Source: Planctomycetaceae bacterium (GTDB lineage Bacteria > Planctomycetota > Planctomycetia > Pirellulales > Pirellulaceae). From it: a stretch of DNA of 48,888 nt. The notes under the pieces are model-generated. The model was not told the DNA's origin and did not search any database. It saw only the letters and a list, made by a program, of their open reading frames with translations. The position numbers and the translations under genes are program-made. The stretch spans positions 1 through 48,888 of the forward strand of contig PKCN01000269.1 of NCBI GenBank assembly GCA_002862205.1. The letters are read 5' to 3'. Shown piece by piece: positions 17,034 to 26,061 of this stretch (positions are counted from its first letter, which is position 1; every line of letters begins with the position of its first letter).

Positions 17034-19148
17034 ATGAGTTTGCTGTTTCCCATCATGGCGTTCGGAAGCCTGCTAGTCGGGGTACCGATCTATCTGCATC
17101 TTCGCCGGCGCGATGAAAAGAATCTCGTTGAATTTCCGACCCTGCGATTCCTTGATGACCAACCAGTAGCCCGGTCCCGTCCGATGTGGCCTCGCAATTG
17201 GCCACTGATGCTGCTCAGGATCCTCTGCATGCTGATGCTGGTTGCTGCCTTCAGCTGGCCTTATTTTGACGATGACCAGCCAGTCGTCATTGAGGAGAGT
17301 CGCGTCTATATCATCGACAACACTCTGAGTGTTCAAACCCGAAACCGATTCGAAACAATTCAATCCCAGACAGCCGACGAGATTCAATCCGCAGGCATTG
17401 GCATCCAAGTGGGTGTGGTCGAACTTGGATCCACCGCCCGGATTATCGCGAGACTGGGTGACAAAAAATCAGCAACAGTTCAGGCCGTCAAAAACCTCTC
17501 CCCCGGAGCCGAGCGAGGCGATTTCGTTGATGCATTTCGCACAGCTGCTGAGATGCTCAGCAATTCACTTGGTGCCAAACGCCAAATCCTGTTGCTCAGT
17601 GACAATCAGACCAATCAGTGGCAGCTCGACGCCAACTCGCCACCATTTCTCAAGAACATCGAGGTGAAAACAGTAAATCCTCCGGCGCCCGATATCGCCA
17701 ATCTGGCCTTGTCGGCACCACTCGCCCGACGAGTGACACGAGATGGCGATCCATGGGTGGAAGTGAGCGCCACCGTCTCATTGCAGGGAGATTGCGATCC
17801 AGGTGATGTTGTATTTCTGGATCGTGGACGAGAAATGGAGCGTGTGACGCTACAACTTTCATCCTCCCAGACACCAACAGATTCAGAAGAGCCAGCAATC
17901 ACTGGCAACACAACCACGTATGGCACTGCCTTCGCTCAGTGGAAAGCTGATCCGAATCAATGGACCGTCGGTGAAATCACAGTGGATGGAGCGGATGATG
18001 ACCTGAAAGGAGATAACCGGGTCGTTTTTTCCTTGCCGCCCGTTCGCAAGGGAAAAATTGAAAGCATCGTCGATTCTGTTTTCCTCCGTCGCGCCCTTAG
18101 CCCCGAAGTCATTTCTGACCGTTGGGACAGCCGGACTATCGATAAAGATTCACCAATCAGTCGTGACCCGGAAACCACCCCGGACGTACTGTGCCTTGAG
18201 AGTCATCGACTGCAATCACCGCTTGTACGCTCGACGGTCAGAAGTGATTTAAGTGCCGGGCGTGGTGTCATTCTGTTTGTTGGCAAAATCACCCCAGTGA
18301 TTTCCGGGTTTCTACGGGAGATGGGAATCGAGGCAGAGTTATCCCAGAAACCACCAGCTGATCCAGCCACGTTTCGATATGTATACGCCGAGCACCCCAT
18401 CTTTTCTCGCTTTCAAAACATGGATTTCGGCAATCTCGCAGAGGTCGAATTCCAAAACTATCGGCGTCTCAAAGTCAACGATGCCACATCGCTTGCGTTC
18501 TCCGCATCGGGCGATCCACTTGTATTCGAATCAAACGCGGGGCCGGGGCGATTGATTGTATTTGGATTTTCGTTTGATCGAAGTGACACAAATTGGCCCA
18601 TCCACCCAACCTTCATCCCCTTTCTGGACCAGACTTTCCAATACGTCCGGGGAGACGAAAAGACGGAAACCTTTTTTCAACCTGGCGAATCAGTGGTCTG
18701 GGATTTGCCTGCTGGCAATCAGGCGGAAAAGATTGTCGTTTCCCCGCTTGATCCGTCCACCATGGGAGTTGCCGAAGGGATCGCTCCAATGGTGATTGAG
18801 GTCGAAGAACGTAAAGCGATTTTCCCGTTGCCTTCCCAACCTGGACATTATTTAATTCGCTACGACCAGACGGATTCCACTGGAGCCATTCTTGATGTCA
18901 ATCCATCACCGCTGGAATCCGAATTGGTGTTTGAAACCGCGACAACCGTGCTCGAAAATTGGCAACGCAACAGCGATGATGACAGCCGTGAAACCAGAAC
19001 AGCAGATAACGAACCATCGAACCGCCCCACCGCCATCAGTCTCAGCAAAATGGAAGCCATGCAACAACTCAACTGGTGGTACATCCTGACCGCCGCCATG
19101 GCCTTCCTGATGGTAGAAACCATCTGGGGTGTCCAACAGCAAAAGTGA
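17034..19148 (+). CDS. BatA-type membrane protein with aerotolerance N-terminal domain and vWA-like domain
   Basis: 704 residues. The N-terminal ~80 residues (membrane helix, HLRRRDEKNLVEFPTLRFL, second helix) are the BatA/aerotolerance-regulator N-terminal domain. A vWA-like fold follows (YIIDNTLSVQ, a degenerate DxTxS metal site), then a large region with a GATase-1-like character, and a single C-terminal helix (WWYILTAAMAFLMVETIWG). Topology suggests that the vWA and C-terminal domains lie outside or between two anchors. It is the membrane component of the MoxR system. The next gene begins 248 bp later; that gap has no recognisable coding content. Confidence 0.87.
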   Translation: MSLLFPIMAFGSLLVGVPIYLHLRRRDEKNLVEFPTLRFLDDQPVARSRPMWPRNWPLMLLRILCMLMLVAAFSWPYFDDDQPVVIEESRVYIIDNTLSVQTRNRFETIQSQTADEIQSAGIGIQVGVVELGSTARIIARLGDKKSATVQAVKNLSPGAERGDFVDAFRTAAEMLSNSLGAKRQILLLSDNQTNQWQLDANSPPFLKNIEVKTVNPPAPDIANLALSAPLARRVTRDGDPWVEVSATVSLQGDCDPGDVVFLDRGREMERVTLQLSSSQTPTDSEEPAITGNTTTYGTAFAQWKADPNQWTVGEITVDGADDDLKGDNRVVFSLPPVRKGKIESIVDSVFLRRALSPEVISDRWDSRTIDKDSPISRDPETTPDVLCLESHRLQSPLVRSTVRSDLSAGRGVILFVGKITPVISGFLREMGIEAELSQKPPADPATFRYVYAEHPIFSRFQNMDFGNLAEVEFQNYRRLKVNDATSLAFSASGDPLVFESNAGPGRLIVFGFSFDRSDTNWPIHPTFIPFLDQTFQYVRGDEKTETFFQPGESVVWDLPAGNQAEKIVVSPLDPSTMGVAEGIAPMVIEVEERKAIFPLPSQPGHYLIRYDQTDSTGAILDVNPSPLESELVFETATTVLENWQRNSDDDSRETRTADNEPSNRPTAISLSKMEAMQQLNWWYILTAAMAFLMVETIWGVQQQK

Positions 19149-19396
19149 ACCATGAACGCTTCCTGCTCTCCTGAGGCAAGGATCTTGAGGCCAAACACGT
19201 GACAACAGGTGTCCAACGCCTCCCCACAGTTCCCTCGCCTCCCATTTGCGCCTCTGGAAACAGCAAATCCTATCGTCACAAACTCACAACTCCCCAGCAT
19301 TCGTGCTTCCACTGTTTTTTCCAATTCCCGTCCTCAGATGAACCACTACAATCGAACCGTTGTTGTTCCTCGCACAATTAGCCCAAAGTCAGCCCC

Positions 19397-22300
19397 GTGA
19401 TTCACCATCTGCTGGAAAGACGCATCAGCGAAAAGGCTCATTCAAGCAAGTGGGAAGCTGTCATCAAACAGACAGCTCTCCTGCTGTCGATCATGTTTGC
19501 GTTAATGATCGGTCTGGGTTTAACGGCCTACTTTGGTCTGATCCAAAGCGTCAGTCAGTTCCTTCTGATGGCAGTTTGCAGCGTGGCCGGCGTTGGCGTG
19601 GCTTGGCTGATCTGCCTGGTCATGGTGGTTGAACGTCGTTTGGATCGCAAATCGTTGGCGGCTTCGGTTGAACATGACAATGACATGTTACTTGATCGCC
19701 TCAACACGATCGTTGAACTTGACCAGCGTAACCCGAATGATCAATCAGCCGCCATGTATCGCAATGCCATCGAAGATCAGGCGGCTGACTTGGTTCCCAA
19801 ATTGGCACCGGCAAACCCGCTAAAAAAGCGTTCGGTGACGGCTCATCTTCTGGTCATGTTGCTGCTCGGAGTACTGACGATCAATTTCTATCTCTCAGCA
19901 AGCCCTCTCGATACGTTGGCTGCAAATGCCACCCCTCAGGACGACATGGAGGCTCCTGTTCCATCGCTTGTCATTCCTGACGCTACCGTCCCCACACCAG
20001 ACCAACCCTCTGAAACCTCCAACCGCAACTGGGGTGAAATCCGCATCAGTGAACCCGGACGCGATCTTCGCATCACGATCCACGAAGATGTTCCGATGCT
20101 GATCGAGGCAGCGTCCGATCGACCTCTGGATAGCATCACATGGCAAACCAGGGTCAATGATGCTGAAGAAATCACGCGTCCCTTGCCGGAGCTCACAGAC
20201 CCCCGTTACGCCGTCTTCCAGCCCACGTTGAAACCAGTCCAACTGGAGCTAGCAGAGTGGGATGTCGCCCGCTATCACGCTGTCGCAAATGGAACTGATA
20301 AAACCCAATATGCCTCCTCAACCTATTTTGTAGAAATCATCCCGGGCTCGGACGCTTTGGCAGAATTACCCACTGCAGGATACGAGCACCTTGAAGATCT
20401 GACGGACCTGATCCACCGCCAGCAACAAGTCATCCGAAACACGGAAAAATTGACGAATCTGGAAAACACAGATGAACAGAAAAAAATGGATTCCCTGGCC
20501 GGGCAAGAGAGCGTCCTGGCTTCCGAAGGCAGAGCAGTACACAAAGAAATCGCTAAGCGACTGGATCAGAAAACCCTGCGCAAGTTTGCCTCCTCGATCG
20601 AAGCCGCGGGGACCGAATTTGCCAAGGCAGAAACCGCGTTACTGGAACACACCGCATCAGAGTCTGAGCCAACAGAGGATGCAGCACTCATGCATCTGGT
20701 CGATGCCCGCCGCGAACTGGCAAATCTGATTCACCAACATCCCGAATCGTTCAAAGCTTCAGCTTTGAATGAGCTACAGGATCGGCCAACTCTCACTGCC
20801 ACCCAAGCCGACCCTGAACTTGCAAAACTACTCAAGGAACTTGCACAAGAAAAACACCAGACAGACCAGGCATCACAGGAGATCGCTGACTTACTTGATC
20901 AGCAAAAAACCCTGCAAGACGAAGTTCAACGACGCAACGATCCGCAATTGCCAAACACGGGCAATCCAGAGACGGCACAACCCACAGCCCGAGAACTGGC
21001 AAATAAACAGAGCCAGATCGGAGATCAATTCGATGCAATTGTCGATCAATTCCCAGATGCCTTTGGCGATCTACAAGGGCTTTCGAATCAAACAGCCGCG
21101 AGCTTATCACGGTCGACAGAGCAACTGTCACAGAAATCCAAGACTGACCTTGATGCGGTCAAACACGCAAAAAACAGATTACGGGATTTAAGTGACAAAC
21201 TTCAGCAACGGTCGGCTGACTACGAAATGCTTCAGTCTGAATCCTTGCAAGAACGCATTGCGGCGAACCGAAAATCCTATCGTGACATTGAAGAAGCAAC
21301 TGAAAAGGTAGGCGAATCGCAAGTTGCGAAAATCACCTCCGAAACCGCACAACTACTCAACGAAATTCCCGACAACATCGGACAGAACGACACCGCAGCA
21401 GCCAAACGGTCTTCGCCTGACAACCAACAACAGGGACAAGCGACTCCCCCCACAAGTCAACGCGAACAGGCAGCACAGGACCACCAACTCGAATCAGTGG
21501 CCGAAACCAAAGAGAAAATCACAAAACAGACCGAGAATCTGCAAAACACAACCGACGCCAGCAACCAGTCAGAAATCGCAAAGGATCTTGACCAGTCCCT
21601 GAACAAGCTCGCTGATGAATTGAAACAGGAAACGTCAAAAAAACAGCAAAGCCTCGATCAAAAGCAGATGGCATCGCAATTGAATCGATTCCAGGAACAA
21701 ACCGAAGCGATGCAGGATGCAAGAGAGTTTGTTCAGGAAGCACTGAAACGTGAAGAAACGATCCAAAGCAAAGCGGAGGATAACGTGGATTCGAAGACTC
21801 AGTATCAAACTCTTGCAAGAGACCAAATACGGCTGGAAGAAGACATGACGCTTGCGCGGGAACAAAACCCCGACGGTTTCCAATCGGTGACCAGTCAATG
21901 CGAGAAAATAAAAAAAGAGATGCAGCAGACCATGAGGTCACTAAATGCTGGACAGGAGGATGCACCGCTCGCCAGCAAGCAAACAGTGGAGTCGCTGGAA
22001 CAACTCGAAAAATCGCTGGCGAAACAACAGCAGGAAATGGATTCAGAAAAGCAGCAGCAAATTGCCCAACAGATGCAAAAGCTGATTAACAAACTCGGTG
22101 AAATAGAAAAGAAGCCTGACGACTTCTCGAAAAAAGAAAAACAACAGACAGCGGGACAATGCCAAACCGTTGGATCCATGGCATGCAAAAACCCAGGCGG
22201 CAGCGGAGCGGGTGGGCAAGCATCCGCTTCGGGAAAACCCACAATGTCTCCTCCCAACTCACCCACTGGGCCACCCGAAGCTCCCCCTAACCCAGCGTCA

Positions 22301-23023
22301 CCCAACAGTGGCCAGCCATCCCAAGCTGCCCCATCTGCGACAGCAGGATCCCCGGCTCCCACTGGATCCCCGTCTTTGGGCGGAGGAGCTTCTCCGACTC
22401 CAAACTCCGGAAGTAGTGCAAGTCCGGAGCAAGCGTTGCAAGAAGCAACCGAGCGACTGGCAAAGTCCGATGGCACTCAGGAAACGAGTGAAGCTGCGGG
22501 AGGCCTGAAACAACAGATGCAGAGTCTGGCGAATGGCCTGGGTCCGCAACCCGGCCGTGGAATGAAACCGGGCAGTCAGGCGGGGAAGATGTCAGGCCAA
22601 GGTGACTCACTGCGGGCTGGCGGACGCGAATCAGTCGAGCGCGGACTCGCTCAACTTGAGTCAGCTGCCCGGCAAGGTCAACAGGGAACCCTTTCCCCGC
22701 AGGCGGGACGTGCGTTACGCAACAGTGGCATGTCAGACATCCTCGAGGGCATACAGGGACAGTATGGATATAACGATGTCTCGGTGGCGTTGATTCAGAA
22801 GGTCAAGGAAGAACTCGAAGGCCCCAAAGTGAACATCGACCTCAAGACAGTGAATCGATTACGAGATCAAATCCAGCGAGCGCAGCGTGATCTCGTGATC
22901 AAGGCAGAGGCGTCAGAGCAAGCAGAACCAATTTTGCGTAATGATCCAACGAAATACCCATCCGCGTATCGCGAATCGATTCAGAAATACTTCCAGACCC
23001 TTTCCGAAGACAAGCCACAATAA
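19397..23023 (+). CDS. very large membrane-anchored coiled-coil protein of the MoxR operon
   Basis: 1208 residues. Two membrane helices lie near the N-terminus (about 25-50 and 55-78) and a third near residues 150-170. Then follows a ~750-residue Gln/Glu/Lys-rich region predicted to be coiled coil, and a Gly/Pro/Ser/Ala-rich low-complexity stretch (about 925-1010). The conserved-looking C-terminal ~120 residues include RESVERGLAQLESAARQGQQ. Comparable proteins occupy this place in planctomycete MoxR operons and are sometimes assigned to DUF4175-like families; no precise function is known. The frame is closed upstream by a stop at 19379-19381, making the GTG at 19397 the first possible start, with a poor ribosome site. 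Confidence 0.8.
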   Translation: MIHHLLERRISEKAHSSKWEAVIKQTALLLSIMFALMIGLGLTAYFGLIQSVSQFLLMAVCSVAGVGVAWLICLVMVVERRLDRKSLAASVEHDNDMLLDRLNTIVELDQRNPNDQSAAMYRNAIEDQAADLVPKLAPANPLKKRSVTAHLLVMLLLGVLTINFYLSASPLDTLAANATPQDDMEAPVPSLVIPDATVPTPDQPSETSNRNWGEIRISEPGRDLRITIHEDVPMLIEAASDRPLDSITWQTRVNDAEEITRPLPELTDPRYAVFQPTLKPVQLELAEWDVARYHAVANGTDKTQYASSTYFVEIIPGSDALAELPTAGYEHLEDLTDLIHRQQQVIRNTEKLTNLENTDEQKKMDSLAGQESVLASEGRAVHKEIAKRLDQKTLRKFASSIEAAGTEFAKAETALLEHTASESEPTEDAALMHLVDARRELANLIHQHPESFKASALNELQDRPTLTATQADPELAKLLKELAQEKHQTDQASQEIADLLDQQKTLQDEVQRRNDPQLPNTGNPETAQPTARELANKQSQIGDQFDAIVDQFPDAFGDLQGLSNQTAASLSRSTEQLSQKSKTDLDAVKHAKNRLRDLSDKLQQRSADYEMLQSESLQERIAANRKSYRDIEEATEKVGESQVAKITSETAQLLNEIPDNIGQNDTAAAKRSSPDNQQQGQATPPTSQREQAAQDHQLESVAETKEKITKQTENLQNTTDASNQSEIAKDLDQSLNKLADELKQETSKKQQSLDQKQMASQLNRFQEQTEAMQDAREFVQEALKREETIQSKAEDNVDSKTQYQTLARDQIRLEEDMTLAREQNPDGFQSVTSQCEKIKKEMQQTMRSLNAGQEDAPLASKQTVESLEQLEKSLAKQQQEMDSEKQQQIAQQMQKLINKLGEIEKKPDDFSKKEKQQTAGQCQTVGSMACKNPGGSGAGGQASASGKPTMSPPNSPTGPPEAPPNPASPNSGQPSQAAPSATAGSPAPTGSPSLGGGASPTPNSGSSASPEQALQEATERLAKSDGTQETSEAAGGLKQQMQSLANGLGPQPGRGMKPGSQAGKMSGQGDSLRAGGRESVERGLAQLESAARQGQQGTLSPQAGRALRNSGMSDILEGIQGQYGYNDVSVALIQKVKEELEGPKVNIDLKTVNRLRDQIQRAQRDLVIKAEASEQAEPILRNDPTKYPSAYRESIQKYFQTLSEDKPQ

Positions 23024-23026
23024 CGC

Positions 23027-25258
23027 ATGAGTGAGCTTTCATTCCAACTTCCGGCAGCCTTGTTGTACTGTGGTCTTGCGACGACAGGCGTCCTGCTGTG
23101 GTGTGGACTTGTTTTGCGTCGGCGGGGAACTGCGAGAAATCGCATGGCGATCATTCTTTCGTTACGGTTGATATTCTTTCTCGCTTTGGCACTGCTGGTT
23201 TCACGTCCGGTCTGGACCGCGCCTGAACCAGAAGAGGACACCCGCAAACACATTGCCTTGCTAGTGGACCGCAGTGAAAGCATGTCGGTACTCGAAGGCG
23301 ACACAAGTCGTTATCAACAGGCAGTCAACTTTGTCAGGGAAAGCCTTTTGCCTCTGGTTGACCAGTCCGAACTTCAAGTTCAGCCATTTCTTTTTGCCGA
23401 TTCAACTCAAGCGGTTGATGGCGCTACGTTGGCTTCCGCGAAAGCTACGGGGCAAACAACCAACCTTGGCCAGGCTCTGGTTCAAAGTATCGTGACCGCA
23501 GACCCACCACCGCTTGCTGTGGTCACCCTGACAGATGGAGTTCTGACAGACACACAGGACCACAACCGTGCGATCTCAGTCGCAGTCAACCGAGGGGTTC
23601 CACTGCTTGGCATCGGTTTTGGCAGTGAGTCCGGAGGACAGGTCATCGGCTTACAGGACATCGAGTCTCCGTCAATTGCTGAGCCAGGTCAAACATTCAA
23701 AATCACGGCCAGCCTGCGAGCGACCGGTGAAGCACTGCCCAGTTTCGAAGTCCTGTTGCTGCGTGATGGGCAACTGGCAGATCGGCGACGAATCAATTCT
23801 TTCGACGGCCCGCGAACATGGAACGAAACATTCGAAGCAACGGCTGCACCCGATGGGGTTCATACCTACGAAATCAAAGTGATGCCACCAGCAGATGAAT
23901 CCGTCGTGATTTCCAATTCACAGATGACGACCACAGTCAGGAGTGTTTCCTCCAAGGAAATTCGCGTTCTTTATGTGCAGGGTGGCCTGACCTGGGACTA
24001 CAAGTTTGTTCATATTGCGGTGAGCAAGGATCCTACCATTCGCCTGACTGGACTGAGCCGTACTGCCAACGCGTCCCGATTTTTTGAGAGTGTGCAGAGT
24101 GACGTCGATCTGATCAATGGTTTTCCAAATACGCTCGACAAACTCAGTGAATTCCGAGTCGTCGTCTTGTCGAACCTGCGCCCAGGCGATTTGACTGGCA
24201 ACCAGCAGGAAATGCTCGCCCAGTACTGTGGTGAACTGGGTGGCGGATTGCTGATGATTGGGGGTCAACAAACCTTCAACGCGTCGTGGCGTGACAGCCG
24301 ACTGGAAGAATTGCTACCCGTCGAATTTGCTGTGCTGGGTAACAACAGTGGAAGCCAGAGTTTTTCCATTGACGTGACACAAAAAGCGCTGAAGCACCCT
24401 GTTTTTCAGATCAGTGATGATGTTTCCCCCGCTGAGGCTTGGCAAAATCTTCCTCGATTTACCAACCGTGCCATTGTGGAAAATGTCAAACCGGGCGCCG
24501 AGGTTTGGCTTGAAAGCGAAGGGAGCACCGGCCAACCAGTGCTGATGGCATCGCAACGTTACGGCAATGGCGTGGCCAGCGTCATCTGCATGCAAAATTT
24601 TTGGCGATGGCGTCTGGCCCGAACCAGTGTACCAAGGCATTTCGATCGTTTCTGGCGACAATTGTTCCGCTACCTTGCGGATGCTGGCCGAAATGCTGTC
24701 ACGATGAATGTTGTTGATCTTGAACCTGTCCCCGGAGATGAAATTGAATTACTGATCGAGCAGCCTGCAACCACCGCCAGCCCGATTGTTCCAGAGGATG
24801 GTGAAATGACCATCAATGAAGCGAAGTTGACGGTCTTGGGTCCCGACCAAAGCGAAATCCTGAACATCAGTGTCAAGCTTGAACCTGGGCGTCCCACTGC
24901 GGCAAGTTTCATCGCAGACAAGAGTGGCATGTATAGTGCAAATTTGGAACTCAACGATGGCACGCTGCTAACCAGACGGGATATTCAGGTTCAGGAAATT
25001 ACCGCTGAGCTCGTCTCCACATCACGCAACATGGAACTGCTCCGTCAATTTGCTGCCGTCACCGGTGGATTTGCCATTGAAGTCGAAAAGACGGATGAAT
25101 TGAGAAATGCACTCAGGATGTTCCTGCAACCTGAAGAACAGTTCGAAACCCAGCGAACCTACGTTCAACCCGCTGGAATGAGTGGCTGGATCCTTGCACT
25201 GTTACTTGGCTGTCTATCTCTGGACTGGCTGTGCCGCAAGCGTTGGCAAATGCTGTAA
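23027..25258 (+). CDS. membrane vWA / GATase-1-like protein of the MoxR operon
   Basis: 743 residues. Two N-terminal helices are followed by a vWA domain with an intact metal site (LVDRSESMS, residues ~80-88, and VTLTDGVLTD). Next come an Ig-like stretch, a class I glutamine-amidotransferase-like domain without an obvious catalytic Cys (starting EIRVLYVQGG, later GGGLLMIGGQQTF), and a final helix near the C-terminus. It is probably the second extracytoplasmic vWA partner in the MoxR complex. It starts 3 bp after the preceding gene. Confidence 0.87.
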   Translation: MSELSFQLPAALLYCGLATTGVLLWCGLVLRRRGTARNRMAIILSLRLIFFLALALLVSRPVWTAPEPEEDTRKHIALLVDRSESMSVLEGDTSRYQQAVNFVRESLLPLVDQSELQVQPFLFADSTQAVDGATLASAKATGQTTNLGQALVQSIVTADPPPLAVVTLTDGVLTDTQDHNRAISVAVNRGVPLLGIGFGSESGGQVIGLQDIESPSIAEPGQTFKITASLRATGEALPSFEVLLLRDGQLADRRRINSFDGPRTWNETFEATAAPDGVHTYEIKVMPPADESVVISNSQMTTTVRSVSSKEIRVLYVQGGLTWDYKFVHIAVSKDPTIRLTGLSRTANASRFFESVQSDVDLINGFPNTLDKLSEFRVVVLSNLRPGDLTGNQQEMLAQYCGELGGGLLMIGGQQTFNASWRDSRLEELLPVEFAVLGNNSGSQSFSIDVTQKALKHPVFQISDDVSPAEAWQNLPRFTNRAIVENVKPGAEVWLESEGSTGQPVLMASQRYGNGVASVICMQNFWRWRLARTSVPRHFDRFWRQLFRYLADAGRNAVTMNVVDLEPVPGDEIELLIEQPATTASPIVPEDGEMTINEAKLTVLGPDQSEILNISVKLEPGRPTAASFIADKSGMYSANLELNDGTLLTRRDIQVQEITAELVSTSRNMELLRQFAAVTGGFAIEVEKTDELRNALRMFLQPEEQFETQRTYVQPAGMSGWILALLLGCLSLDWLCRKRWQML

Positions 25259-25266
25259 ACTCCCTC

Positions 25267-25995
25267 ATGAACCAATTCTCAACCGTGACCACCGACATGC
25301 TCAAACGACTCTTGCCAAAGTGTCTGCTCGCATCCTTTATCACGTTGCTGGTGCTTCCATCAACGGCTCAATCCCCTAACGGCAGGGATCTGCAAGTTGA
25401 TCCCAATACGTCCTTCTTCATGGGGCGGATCCGTTACAGCAGAAACAATGGCAATGATTGCCCGGGAGTAGGGGAAAACATGACTCGGATTGTGTCGGAA
25501 GTTTCGACCATCCGAATTGGCAGAGAGACCAAGGTTTCCTTCACTGACCCTAAGATGTTTGAAACGCCGTTTCTATTCATGAATGGGCATCATAAATTTG
25601 TGCTGGGAGATGAAGAACTAGAAAGCCTGCAGACCTATCTCAAACACGGTGGTTTTCTGTTTGTGTCAGGATGTTGCACCAATCCGGCGTTCCCGGCAGC
25701 ATGGCGACGTGAGATGAGTCGGCTATTCGAAAACACGGCAACAAGAATCCTTCCCTACGAGCATCCCATTTATCGTTCCTTTTACAAAATCACGCGGGTA
25801 CCAAGCCTGCACCGCAACGTCGACGTTCACCTTGAAGGATTGTTCTACGAAGGTCGACTTGTCAGCGTCATGTGCGAAGACGGACTGTGCTGTGCCTTCA
25901 GCATGGGCAACCGCTGCAACAAGGGTCGTGGCGTATCACCGGAAAACGGTCGCCAACTGGCATTGAATCTCGCTGTTTATGCCATGACCCATTGA
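25267..25995 (+). CDS. exported DUF4159 protein
   Basis: About 242 residues, with a signal peptide (LLASFITLLVLPSTAQS). The body (GRIRYSRNNGNDCPGVGENM, then FLFMNGHHKFVL and LKHGGFLFVSGCC) matches DUF4159, a GATase-like fold commonly encoded at the end of planctomycete MoxR operons. Several Cys residues in the C-terminal half (CEDGLCCAFSMGNRC) suggest disulphides or metal binding. The ATG at 25267 lies 8 bp after the previous stop; a second ATG at 25297 is also possible, and neither has a clear ribosome site. Confidence 0.82.
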   Translation: MNQFSTVTTDMLKRLLPKCLLASFITLLVLPSTAQSPNGRDLQVDPNTSFFMGRIRYSRNNGNDCPGVGENMTRIVSEVSTIRIGRETKVSFTDPKMFETPFLFMNGHHKFVLGDEELESLQTYLKHGGFLFVSGCCTNPAFPAAWRREMSRLFENTATRILPYEHPIYRSFYKITRVPSLHRNVDVHLEGLFYEGRLVSVMCEDGLCCAFSMGNRCNKGRGVSPENGRQLALNLAVYAMTH

Positions 25996-26061
25996 ACAGC
26001 GGGCGTAAGAAAACGGTCCTTGCTGGCTCTCGTCTCACTACCCAGGGAGCCCGTCTCCCCA

